A stretch of DNA of 64,000 nucleotides from Candidatus Saccharimonadota bacterium (GTDB taxonomy: Bacteria; Patescibacteriota; Saccharimonadia; Saccharimonadales; Saccharimonadaceae). The notes under the pieces were generated by a model, which did no database searches, was not told the DNA's origin, and saw only the letters and a list, made by a program, of their open reading frames with translations. The translations under genes and the position numbers were made by a program. The DNA lies in contig JAFVBG010000003.1 in the NCBI GenBank assembly GCA_017480095.1, positions 124,001 through 188,000 of the forward strand, given 5' to 3'. Positions 26,126 through 34,861 of this stretch are shown here, in pieces; position 1 is the first letter of the stretch; each line of letters starts with the position of its first letter.

Positions 26126-26154
26126 AGTATAGCATAGATAGGGGGAGAAGTCAA
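26126..26154 (-). promoter_or_regulatory. Promoter of the LCP gene, leaderless start
   Basis: On the minus strand TTGACT (26149-26154), 17-nt spacer, TATACT (26126-26131); the ATG at 26119 is 6 nt further on. It is one of the clearest leaderless promoters in the window. Confidence 0.8.
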
Positions 26155-26225
26155 ATGGAGGGGATGAAAAAGAGGAATTACTAGCAGGGGTGATAAAATT
26201 AGATAGGCTTTTAGTAGCGATATTC

Positions 26226-27278
26226 CTAGTCTATTGTTTTAAATAGTCTCTTTTTTACCTTGCTAGGAATCAGCTTGCGTAATGGGTACGGAGACTTTAT
26301 ATATACAGTGCGAATAAAATCGTTTTTTCTTGAAGTGGTTTTAAGATTGCGTTTTAATAATTCTATGTTTATTCTATTTTGGATTACAGAAATATCCATT
26401 GGTCTTTCGTAAGCATATACTTTACTTTTCATGAAAGAGGCCAAGAGTTTAATTAAAGATTCCTTGTTTAGTGGGTGTTTTTTGGTTATTTCTTTGATGA
26501 GTTTTTGAATAATATTTCGATAATAGTTTGAGATGGTTTGCTTTTGCGTCAAGCAGTGATATAGTATTGTAAAAAGTTGATTTTCGGTATCCATTACATA
26601 TATATTACTCTCATTTAACCGACGATTATCTAGTATATTTTTTGCCCACATTTTATCCAAGTAATTATCTCCCACATAACGAATATCAAGGTCGGTTTTA
26701 GTATTATTAATAGTTATATAGTAGGCACTTATCCCGATACTTCGCTTTTTGGCTCCAGCCGCAAGTATCATCTCCTCTTTAGAATCGCATAGCAAGTCAA
26801 TATCATGATCTCCATCTATAAAACTTTCTGGTAGCATTTCATATTTTCTCAATATCACATAAGACAGTTGCGCGTCATTTAGAGCTTTGAAAAATTCCCT
26901 CAGGCTAGACCACCCATTCTCCCCCATTAGGCATATTGTATTTGAGTTTTCGTCATATTGAATAATTGTTGAAAGAATGCGATTGATGTGTTGGCTAGAA
27001 TAACCCAGAATTGTTTTATTAGTAGTAAGTAACTCGTGAATCTGCAAGTTGCAATCGTTGTGGTATTTACCATTTTCGATAGCTGCACCCAGATTCTGTT
27101 TTGATGGCTGTATTTTGTATATAGAAAACGGCTTGCCAGTGAGATTACTTTTCTGAAATAGTCTATTTACTTGTTCTGTTGATAAAAACACGTGATAGAC
27201 TTGAATGATAGCACAGCCTGGAGCTAATTTGACTGGTTTATCTTCTGGGACAAAAATATAGTAGGTATTAGAATTCAT
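26226..27278 (-). CDS. Predicted nucleotidyltransferase-like protein of the polysaccharide operon
   Basis: 350 residues. The centre reads GDHDIDLLCDSKEEM and later KTDLDIRYVG, the pattern of the uncharacterised nucleotidyltransferase-fold family found in LPS and capsule clusters, with Asp pairs as candidate metal ligands. The N-terminal 130 residues are not recognised. It may modify a sugar, but no substrate can be named. Last gene of the operon. Its ATG overlaps the flippase stop (ATGA, 27275-27278). AT-rich codon use like the rest of the operon. Confidence 0.65.
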   Translation of the reverse strand: MNSNTYYIFVPEDKPVKLAPGCAIIQVYHVFLSTEQVNRLFQKSNLTGKPFSIYKIQPSKQNLGAAIENGKYHNDCNLQIHELLTTNKTILGYSSQHINRILSTIIQYDENSNTICLMGENGWSSLREFFKALNDAQLSYVILRKYEMLPESFIDGDHDIDLLCDSKEEMILAAGAKKRSIGISAYYITINNTKTDLDIRYVGDNYLDKMWAKNILDNRRLNESNIYVMDTENQLFTILYHCLTQKQTISNYYRNIIQKLIKEITKKHPLNKESLIKLLASFMKSKVYAYERPMDISVIQNRINIELLKRNLKTTSRKNDFIRTVYIKSPYPLRKLIPSKVKKRLFKTID

Positions 27279-28717
27279 TTTTTGATTGTCTTGAGAGTAT
27301 TAATAATAGTCTTTTTCTTCATAATAGCGACGATAATGGCGATAATAATTAGAAGGTATCTGACTATACTAATATTATATAATGCCGTTGATAAAGCTGC
27401 AAGGATAAAGACTATAATCGTAATCAGTCCAATTGTTCTAATATTAAATATATTGGTATGACCAATCTCTTTTTTACAGATGTGTCGCATATATAAATAA
27501 TGACAGGCGGTGTAAATCATATAGCAGAGCAACGAGGTATAGGCGCAAGCAATGTAGCCGAATTTTCCGATAAAAATGTAATTCAATGCTATATTTAAAA
27601 TTGCACTGACCATAGAAGCAACCATCATGAATTTTGTTTTCAAAAAGTAGAATTCAACATTCGAAAACATGCCGTACATGAAGATAAAATATACGCTTAA
27701 CATGATTGGTGGTATGGTCCACATTGCTTCACTATACTTTGTGCCGCCGAATATATAAATAATCTCAGGAGCAAGTAGATTTGCTATCACTACTATGCCT
27801 GCTACGAGCGCTAACAGAGTTAAACTAATCTTGTTTATTCTACTGTAATTCTTTCTCTTCATATTTTGGTAGCGCCATGGTGTCAGTGTTTGATTGATTG
27901 CATCCGTAAAAACAGAAACTAGTGACGAAACGGAATAGGCAACACTATAATAGGCGACGTCAGATGTGCCGCAAAACCAGTTTATCATAATGCGATCTGA
28001 TTGATGCAGAATTAAATTTGATAGATAGTGTGGTACTAGTGGCAAGTTGAAATCAAGAGAATACTTCCACATTTTTTTGTCGTAAAACGTTTTTCCGTTT
28101 CCGAAGTTATAAATGTAGAAAGGTAGAGCTACCAGTATTCCACCCAATGTCGACCATATAACTTTTGCTTCTCCGCGGCTGCTCGTAGAAAGGATTGCCG
28201 CAAGCAGACCAAGTCCAGCTGAAATAATTGTATTTGTGATGGTTACGAGAACTAATGCTTTATATCTATAAAAGAAACGTTGTTTTACCGTCCATAAATT
28301 AAGTGCGGCAGTCGTAAAAAAGTGGAGGCACATAATATATAAAACTGGAGATGAAAGTCCAGATATTGAGGAAAGAAAATCGTGAAAAATGATTATTAGA
28401 GCTGTAACTATTGCTGAAATTGTTGTTGCTAGACTCTGGACAGAAGAGGTGTATTTTTTTTCGTCAAACTCAAGAAGTCCTCTGTTATATACTCCACCGG
28501 ATAGATTTAGCGTTGCAAAAATCACTAAGAGTGTGGACCAAGTATTGAATAGGTTAGTTACCCCATATTCTTCCGTAGTGAGGACTCGTGTAAATATGGG
28601 GATCGTAATGAATGCGATTCCTTTTTGAAAGAAGCTACAAAATACGAACCAAATTCCAGCTTTGGCTTGACTGTTCATATTGTGGTAAGTTCGCAATAAT
28701 CTCTTTATTTTTTTCAT
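27275..28717 (-). CDS. Wzx-like polysaccharide flippase
   Basis: 480 residues with about 12-14 hydrophobic helices and few charged loops. The N-terminus AGIWFVFCSFFQKGIAFITIPIFTRVL split across helix 1 and the TTEEYG motif match the polysaccharide transporter (MATE/MOP) family that flips undecaprenyl-linked repeat units. Overlaps by 4 nt with both neighbours (28714-28717 and 27275-27278), so it is tightly coupled with them. It works with the polymerase-like gene at 31069. Confidence 0.9.
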   Translation of the reverse strand: MKKIKRLLRTYHNMNSQAKAGIWFVFCSFFQKGIAFITIPIFTRVLTTEEYGVTNLFNTWSTLLVIFATLNLSGGVYNRGLLEFDEKKYTSSVQSLATTISAIVTALIIIFHDFLSSISGLSSPVLYIMCLHFFTTAALNLWTVKQRFFYRYKALVLVTITNTIISAGLGLLAAILSTSSRGEAKVIWSTLGGILVALPFYIYNFGNGKTFYDKKMWKYSLDFNLPLVPHYLSNLILHQSDRIMINWFCGTSDVAYYSVAYSVSSLVSVFTDAINQTLTPWRYQNMKRKNYSRINKISLTLLALVAGIVVIANLLAPEIIYIFGGTKYSEAMWTIPPIMLSVYFIFMYGMFSNVEFYFLKTKFMMVASMVSAILNIALNYIFIGKFGYIACAYTSLLCYMIYTACHYLYMRHICKKEIGHTNIFNIRTIGLITIIVFILAALSTALYNISIVRYLLIIIAIIVAIMKKKTIINTLKTIKK

Positions 28718-30120
28718 TTTGTTTTACGGATTATCTTTCTGGCTGGTTCTAGAAGGCCAGCCTTTCTCAGCGCAAATCGAGCGGTTCTTTTTGCCTTGTA
28801 AAGATTCTTGGAAAAGCTTTCCTTGACCTTAGCTTTTATACTGATTTTATTTAACTGTGTTATGGCGTCGAATTCTTTGCGATACTTGTCGTTGCATAGC
28901 TCTTTGGCGTATTCTGGAGAAAAGAACTTAAAACCTCTGTAATAAAAGAAATTATTTATGTCATATTCAACGTCTTTTTGCAGTTTGGATACGTCATAAA
29001 AGTCTTCGCTTACAGCTTCCGTTGTGTAGCCAAAATATTGCAAAGTATATAACGGATTTAATATAGCTCGTTCTGTTTTTGTGCTATATTCCCTTAGTCG
29101 ATCTAATTTGGCGTTTAGCTTGCCAGGATAGCCATTATTTAACACTGACACACTATTAGGGTTAAGCGTTAGATTGGCGGCGAGCATTGCTTCTTCTGGG
29201 GTGTCCGTAATATGCACCGAGTGTTTGCCAACGTTGTAGATAGACCTGATATCCTCTTTTAGTTTAAGGATGGTATCTAAATTTTTTGCTTCCACAAAAT
29301 ACAAGATGGTATTTGACTTTTTAGTGTAACATGAATCCGCTTTTCCATACGCCCCAACGTAATTGTTCTTGCCGGCGCCGACCCATTTCTCCGTGTGATA
29401 TAGATGCATCATAAAATTTTTAAGCCCAAGCTTTTTGAGCGGTAGTTCTTTTTTGTAGATGACGTCCGTTTTTCTGTTTATCAGTCTTTCACACTCTGGA
29501 AGTTTATTCATGGAGGTTGCTTTTGGCCAAAGGCAAATGACGAAAGTTGGTCTTCTTGTAATTTTCATATAGTTGAGAGTAAGAAAATCCAGATAATTTT
29601 CGCCTAAATGCCTTTGCGTGAAATATCTATAATTATAATGCGGACCTGAGTGGTCATTGATATCTAGAAGATAGACGGTACTATTGAGGAAGATAGATAT
29701 TGCTACTCTATGTGCTCCGTTAATAATTACACCATCATTACCTACTGGGATTAAGGATGTTTTGGGGTTAAAACTGTTCTTCTTTATGCTGTGGAATAGT
29801 TTATCGTATTCAGTTAGAAAGGCGTCGTAATTTGTCTTAGTTTGACTATCTGGTTCGTAAAATCTTCCGTCAGAAAATGCTTCAATATGTTTTCTATAAA
29901 CATTTTTTGCTAGGTCGGATTTGATTTTCTTATTCTTAAATAGCAGAAGCATGTATTTTGCAACTAAATCTATACGCCTTGGCACAAGTAGATCCACCCC
30001 ATATTTTTCAGTGATTGAATATTCTTTATTATCGTTTATGTCGAATTTTCTGATCGTAGTTGCGTCAATTAAATCCAAAAAAGACTTGCCTTTAATTGTA
30101 TTATCAATTATTTTGCTCAT
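28714..30120 (-). CDS. Unrecognised protein of the polysaccharide operon
   Basis: 468 residues, soluble, basic C-terminus. I do not recognise a family. A segment near residue 130 (LIPVGNDGVIINGAHRVAIS) resembles the NG-x-HR loop of ParB/sulfiredoxin-like folds. Around residue 240 a stretch GAYGKADSCYTKK is followed by an alternating helix/strand pattern. The C-terminal 50 residues are rich in Lys/Arg (KARRTAR-like). It sits between flippase and glycosyltransferase genes, so a role in building or decorating the polymer is inferred from context. AAAGGGAA precedes the ATG. Confidence 0.6.
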   Translation of the reverse strand: MSKIIDNTIKGKSFLDLIDATTIRKFDINDNKEYSITEKYGVDLLVPRRIDLVAKYMLLLFKNKKIKSDLAKNVYRKHIEAFSDGRFYEPDSQTKTNYDAFLTEYDKLFHSIKKNSFNPKTSLIPVGNDGVIINGAHRVAISIFLNSTVYLLDINDHSGPHYNYRYFTQRHLGENYLDFLTLNYMKITRRPTFVICLWPKATSMNKLPECERLINRKTDVIYKKELPLKKLGLKNFMMHLYHTEKWVGAGKNNYVGAYGKADSCYTKKSNTILYFVEAKNLDTILKLKEDIRSIYNVGKHSVHITDTPEEAMLAANLTLNPNSVSVLNNGYPGKLNAKLDRLREYSTKTERAILNPLYTLQYFGYTTEAVSEDFYDVSKLQKDVEYDINNFFYYRGFKFFSPEYAKELCNDKYRKEFDAITQLNKISIKAKVKESFSKNLYKAKRTARFALRKAGLLEPARKIIRKTK

Positions 30121-30145
30121 GTGTGATTCCCTTTATGAATTTCAT

Positions 30146-31072
30146 TTATTTATTACCCTGATTTTTTCTTCTAATACTTCTCATTTCGATTGCCCCATAT
30201 ATATTTTCAAATCCTACCGTACTAAGCATTATTGGCATGTTAGTCAGTATAATCAATAACCGTTTTGTAGGGCTGCTATTATCCTTTAGCTTTCGGACGA
30301 TTTCAAAAAATTTTTGAGTTAGTTTTATTCTTCTCTTTCCTTTTTGGCTGTTTATGTATTTTTTATATTCACTATACTTACTTATTTTTTTCTTCCTAAA
30401 GTTCTTACTAATATATGCTAGGCCAGTTCTTTGAAGGCCCTTCTTCTTAAAGGAAATCCCCTCGGTATTGATGCGGTAATCTAGTAACACTTCGCTTATG
30501 TTTCCCAGTCTTTTCCCATGTAGCGATATTCGAACTAGAAACTCATAATCTTCGCAAGCTAGAAAATCTATGTATTTATTATCTTTAAATATATCTGCTT
30601 TACCAAACCATGTTGGATGAGGAATTGGATTATTATGACGAAGGATTTTATTAATCGAATTATTATCTCTTGGATAAGCGACGTGCGGGCGGATAATTTT
30701 GTCATTAGAGTTTATATTGGAAATATCGCTACCAATTAAATCGTATCTGTTTGAGACGAGGTAGCTAAGTTGGCGTTTCAATCTATCTGGTCTGGAAATA
30801 TCATCTGCATCCATACGTGCGATATATTCTCCATTCGCAAAGTCTATTGCCCTATTAAGGCTGGCGGTTAACCCAAGGTTTCGATCGTTTAGTAGTGGTA
30901 CGATTCTTGAGTCGTGCTTCTTTTTTATTAACTCAACAATATCTTTCCGTTTTGGGTCATCGATAACTATGATAAATTCAAAATCACTATATGTTTGGTT
31001 GAGGATGGAATCAATGGCCTTAGAAATATAATCAATAGGCTCGTGATATGTTGACATTATGACGGTTATCAT
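30146..31072 (-). CDS. Family 2 glycosyltransferase
   Basis: 308 residues. A GT-A fold: ITVIMSTYHEPIDYISKAI, then SILNQTYSDFEFIIVIDD, NRDLGLTASLNRAI (as NRNLGLTASLNRAI), and the metal-binding DxD motif in YIARMDADDISRPDRL. Acceptor and donor sugars cannot be inferred. No C-terminal membrane helix is obvious, so it is cytoplasmic or peripheral. The ATG overlaps the stop of the Wzy-like gene (31069-31072). Confidence 0.93.
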   Translation of the reverse strand: MITVIMSTYHEPIDYISKAIDSILNQTYSDFEFIIVIDDPKRKDIVELIKKKHDSRIVPLLNDRNLGLTASLNRAIDFANGEYIARMDADDISRPDRLKRQLSYLVSNRYDLIGSDISNINSNDKIIRPHVAYPRDNNSINKILRHNNPIPHPTWFGKADIFKDNKYIDFLACEDYEFLVRISLHGKRLGNISEVLLDYRINTEGISFKKKGLQRTGLAYISKNFRKKKISKYSEYKKYINSQKGKRRIKLTQKFFEIVRKLKDNSSPTKRLLIILTNMPIMLSTVGFENIYGAIEMRSIRRKNQGNK

Positions 31073-32337
31073 GCAAGCTCCGTTTTATGGTTGTATGCCG
31101 TTTTTGAATCATACATCGCGGTATTTAAAATAAACATTATGGGTAAGAACTCATAATAGGCAGCTCCCTTATATTCGAAAGCGATGAATAGGATTAATAT
31201 CTGCAAAACTAATAATTTATTTAATCTAAATAATGTAAATATTGAATATAGTGTTGTCCCATATGATATCAGCGCTCCAATCAGACCCCAGAAGAGGACA
31301 TTGCGCACGAAGCCAGCATCGGTTCTCATGTAGTAATGCCCATCTTCTTCAGTGTAGTAACCATCCCCTACCAATAATGTAGTGCCTTCAATTTTTACTT
31401 GGTTCATTTCTTGTAGCCTATCAAATGAACTATTTTGCATATCTCCGGTAGTAACTAGGTTGATAATTGGTGAGGACATCCACTCGTACCAGTTTTGTAG
31501 AAGTGGTATATATCTCAGTGACCCAATGCCTAAAATAAGTATTACCGAGGATAATGCTGCAACAACTATACGTTTTAGATTTTTCCTATTCCAATATAAA
31601 AAGCCAAGGATACTTACTATCAAAGAAATGAGCAGGCCACTCCTTCCATAAAACATATTACCGGCTATGTTGAAAAGATAAGCAAAGAGAAATTGCTGAT
31701 TGGTTATCTGTGCTGGCTTCGCTCCATATCTAAGATATAAGGCAAAAATCACACTAATGGTGCAATAGAGCGTTACTCGAAAGCCTGCAAAACCTCGCCA
31801 GCCAACTCGAAATAGATGTCCAGCCTCATTTCCGTACATCACTTCTTTTTCAAATATTGAAAACCAAACACTGCGTAGCCCGGGGATAAATACGAATAGC
31901 AATGTGCCTATGACGTAGGCTATATGTGTTAGTATAAAATAATACATGAAATATTGCAGACTCCGTTCTCTCCCATGATGTTTCTCAATCATGAGTAGCA
32001 GGGCAACAAATGTTAATGCTTTCCTATAGAATATTAATGAAATAGCAAAGTATGAGAAGTCTCCAGTTCCGTGCAATAGTGGAAAAACACAGCTAAGCAA
32101 TGATAGTAGTATTGCGGATAGTACAATTGCCCATTGTTTTTTGCCAATCTTACCTATTCTATCAATATTGAATAAAATATAGGCTAGCGGTATTATTACT
32201 GATATAATCTGTTGAATAATCGCTGGTAGATTGAATTTTGGCATATAGATAAGAAAGCAAAAAGCAAAAAGTATGGACGGCCTAATTTTCAGAAGATTGG
32301 CACTGACATCTTTAAAGCTCTTTCCTATAGTTCTCAT
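31069..32337 (-). CDS. O-antigen polymerase/ligase-like (Wzy) membrane protein
   Basis: 422 residues with about 11 predicted transmembrane helices and one large extracytoplasmic loop around residues 290-350 (NLVTTGDMQNSSFDRLQEM, GDGYYTEEDGHYYMRTDAGF). That topology is typical of Wzy polymerases and related ligases, whose sequences are poorly conserved. The HYYMRTDAGFVRN segment may be catalytic. Together with the flippase it supports a Wzx/Wzy-type pathway. 4 nt downstream of the preceding gene. Confidence 0.8.
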   Translation of the reverse strand: MRTIGKSFKDVSANLLKIRPSILFAFCFLIYMPKFNLPAIIQQIISVIIPLAYILFNIDRIGKIGKKQWAIVLSAILLSLLSCVFPLLHGTGDFSYFAISLIFYRKALTFVALLLMIEKHHGRERSLQYFMYYFILTHIAYVIGTLLFVFIPGLRSVWFSIFEKEVMYGNEAGHLFRVGWRGFAGFRVTLYCTISVIFALYLRYGAKPAQITNQQFLFAYLFNIAGNMFYGRSGLLISLIVSILGFLYWNRKNLKRIVVAALSSVILILGIGSLRYIPLLQNWYEWMSSPIINLVTTGDMQNSSFDRLQEMNQVKIEGTTLLVGDGYYTEEDGHYYMRTDAGFVRNVLFWGLIGALISYGTTLYSIFTLFRLNKLLVLQILILFIAFEYKGAAYYEFLPIMFILNTAMYDSKTAYNHKTELA

Positions 32338-32341
32338 TCTT

Positions 32342-33523
32342 CTACTGACTCGCCTTTATTGCTCTGTAATTTCGTTCACAATTTTTTGAATCTCTAAACG
32401 CATAGAACTCGTCGGCATCCTTCTTATATTTGGATTTTATATGGTAGTCATTCTCGACGGTTCTTAATATTTTATCAACCAGTTCACTTTCGCTATCTAG
32501 AATATCGCCAAATGGATAAGGTTTACCACTGGACGTGTAATGCTTGCTAAAAAAGTCTTTTCGGTCAAATTGATAAAAGATAACTGGTTTATTCATATAG
32601 ACAAAGTCAAAGAATACGCTGGAATAATCAGTGATAAGGAGGCTTGATCGTCTAAGTAATTCTTGTATGTCGTATTGCCCCGTCTTGCCGATAACAACGT
32701 ATTTACTCCCGGCCTTGAAATTGTGGGCGAGCGCTTGCATTTCTTTGTGCGGGAAAAATATAAGTTTCACATTATTCTGTTTTAAAATTTTCGTTATTTT
32801 TTTGTTGTTCAGGAGATTGTTCCACCTCTTAAAATATTCCGTATTCATGAAAGTTTGGTCTGCGCCCTTAAGTCTCGCAATATCCCTCAGCCATCGCCTA
32901 AAAGTTGGCATGACTAAGATGATTTTTTGCTTCTCTACTAAGGAGGCATCCACCAGGTTGTCATATCTACTGAATCCCAAAGTGTAAACCTTTCCAGAGT
33001 ATTTTGGATTTGCAGATTCAAGTATCTTCTTCTCCTCATTGGAAGCGGCAACAATAATATCTAAGCCTCCCCTTAGATTTACGGCGTTTACTGTTATTCC
33101 ATGTTGCAAGAACACCGTTTTCTTACGTCTCACAAACGGTAAAAATGGGATGACAAATGATTTCCCTGGGCAAACTCCATGCATATGTGTGGAGATAGAA
33201 TACCTACAAAGAATGTAATTAATGTAGTGTTTTGCAGAGCCAGGTTCGATTATTAAATCTTTTCTCGGCATTTTTTCGTAGTCGACACTGTTTTTCGCTA
33301 GGACAAATCTAATGTTTGTTTCTGGATGATTTTCTATGATATATTTATAGAGCCAATAGCCGTTATCCCTTGCTTCGTCCGGACGTTCACCAATCAACCA
33401 TAAGTTGTCATATTTTTTATTGAAACGAAGCGGAATAGAGACGATTAGATAGAAAATCATCAAAAAAGAGAATTTTAGAAGCCATGTGCTATAGAACCAG
33501 ATTTTCTTGATTTTTTGACGCAT
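32342..33523 (-). CDS. CDP-glycerol glycerophosphotransferase-like protein (TagB/TagF family)
   Basis: 393 residues. One N-terminal membrane segment (LLKFSFLMIFYLIVSIPLRF) is followed by a GT-B-like fold. The C-terminal motif LLITDYSSVFFDFVYMNKPV with FYQFD downstream, plus PTFRRWLRD and FFPHKEMQ, are the hallmarks of the Glyphos_transf family that adds polyol-phosphate in teichoic-acid synthesis. It suggests a phosphate-containing surface polymer. First gene of the six-gene operon 33523-26226. Leader of about 24 nt, no strong ribosome binding site. Confidence 0.88.
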   Translation of the reverse strand: MRQKIKKIWFYSTWLLKFSFLMIFYLIVSIPLRFNKKYDNLWLIGERPDEARDNGYWLYKYIIENHPETNIRFVLAKNSVDYEKMPRKDLIIEPGSAKHYINYILCRYSISTHMHGVCPGKSFVIPFLPFVRRKKTVFLQHGITVNAVNLRGGLDIIVAASNEEKKILESANPKYSGKVYTLGFSRYDNLVDASLVEKQKIILVMPTFRRWLRDIARLKGADQTFMNTEYFKRWNNLLNNKKITKILKQNNVKLIFFPHKEMQALAHNFKAGSKYVVIGKTGQYDIQELLRRSSLLITDYSSVFFDFVYMNKPVIFYQFDRKDFFSKHYTSSGKPYPFGDILDSESELVDKILRTVENDYHIKSKYKKDADEFYAFRDSKNCERNYRAIKASQ

Positions 33524-33547
33524 AAAAATAAATTGATTATTTATTCT

Positions 33548-33576
33548 ATTGTATCATATTATGATGATTTTGTAAA
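33548..33576 (-). promoter_or_regulatory. Promoter of the surface-polysaccharide operon
   Basis: On the minus strand TTTACA (33571-33576), 17-nt spacer, TACAAT (33548-33553). It is the only promoter I see before the six genes that run to 26226. Confidence 0.75.
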
Positions 33577-33614
33577 GAGGTTAAGCTGGGGGCGAGCTGT
33601 GCTATAATATATCT

Positions 33615-34835
33615 ATGGTAAAGAGTAGAGATATACAGGCAAAGCTTGATTGTGTAAAAAATATTCTAAATGATGACGATATTATTAAACGTTATGGAAT
33701 TTATGTAAAACGCGGCAGGGATGTAATTCATCCTAAAATTCAAGAGATTATATATAGTCGTATAGCTGTTTGCATCACGACGGATGTTATATTAAAAATA
33801 GCGACTAATGTTTTTGAAGATTTTAAGAGTTTAGTCGATGAGCATGCGATTCTGCGAGGCGTGATTTTTATTCTGCCATATAATACCACGATACCACTAG
33901 CGCCAGGTGATTATCTTGCCAGGAAAATTTTGGCTGACGGAAGTGGTATATGTTTTATTGATTCTATAAATACTATTCTTGATTTTTCCGGTAAAAATAA
34001 AAACCAAAAAGATTTTTATGGTTGTTCCTGTTTTATTGGTGGCATACTTTATACTAAAGAGGTACTGAATGATTGTCCATTGGGAGACAAATACGATAAA
34101 GTGATTGACTACGCTAATGATTTTATTACCGGATACAGATTGGTAAAGCATGATCATTCAGTTTATAAGTTAACACAAACTAATCTTCCAGATCATATTC
34201 TATACCATGAGGTAACATTAGGTATTGATGGAAAAATTAGCTTGTCAAAAAGAAAAATTTTTCAAGCTAGTCATTTTAATGATTTATTGGATTTGCAAAA
34301 TAAGCTAATAAACCCCGATTCTTCCGTTTTGAAGGTCTTTGCTGAATATTGCGAGAAGTTACCTTTACATGGTGATATTAGATATTCTTTGGATTTGATG
34401 CTAGACTCTTTGAACGCCTTTTGCCTCGGTGATTATGTTAGGGCTGTCTTATTGTCTGATCTATTTATGGAGTTCTCATTGAAGATAGTCTATAAGTCTT
34501 TTCCAAAATATAAAGACACGCCTTTTCCGAGTGATATTTTTAAGACAAAGGATAAAGACAATAAGTCTTTAATTTCTAAAATTTGTCTTGAGCTAGGGTT
34601 GGATAAGGGCGATAGTACAATCTCTAAATGGTTAAAATGTTCTCGTTCGTTGAGGAACAACTTAGTACATAATCTTGGATACGATGAATTAAATGTGTAT
34701 TCTGCGCAAAAAGCTGTAAAATATAATCTAGAATTAGTGGAGAAAATAGTCGATAAGTTGCCAGTGCAGAATAGCAGCCCGATTAGGCTACTTGGTCTCG
34801 GTGGTAGAACTTATAGACATTTGTTTGAGGAGTAG
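33615..34835 (+). CDS. Protein of unknown function with C-terminal HEPN-type RxxxxH motif
   Basis: 406 residues, AT-rich codons. The N-terminal 230 residues are a predicted alpha/beta region without a family I know. The C-terminal part is helical and contains CSRSLRNNLVHNLGYDEL: R-N-x3-H around residues 347-352 is the HEPN signature, preceded by a long helix (SDLFMEFSLKIVYKSF). HEPN domains are often RNases in toxin and defence systems. The ATG at 33615 is 6 nt after TATAAT (33603-33608), leaderless. Convergent with another HEPN-motif gene at 34862. No signal peptide. Confidence 0.62.
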   Translation: MVKSRDIQAKLDCVKNILNDDDIIKRYGIYVKRGRDVIHPKIQEIIYSRIAVCITTDVILKIATNVFEDFKSLVDEHAILRGVIFILPYNTTIPLAPGDYLARKILADGSGICFIDSINTILDFSGKNKNQKDFYGCSCFIGGILYTKEVLNDCPLGDKYDKVIDYANDFITGYRLVKHDHSVYKLTQTNLPDHILYHEVTLGIDGKISLSKRKIFQASHFNDLLDLQNKLINPDSSVLKVFAEYCEKLPLHGDIRYSLDLMLDSLNAFCLGDYVRAVLLSDLFMEFSLKIVYKSFPKYKDTPFPSDIFKTKDKDNKSLISKICLELGLDKGDSTISKWLKCSRSLRNNLVHNLGYDELNVYSAQKAVKYNLELVEKIVDKLPVQNSSPIRLLGLGGRTYRHLFEE

Positions 34836-34861
34836 TTTTTGGCTATCTAAGAGGGTGTATT

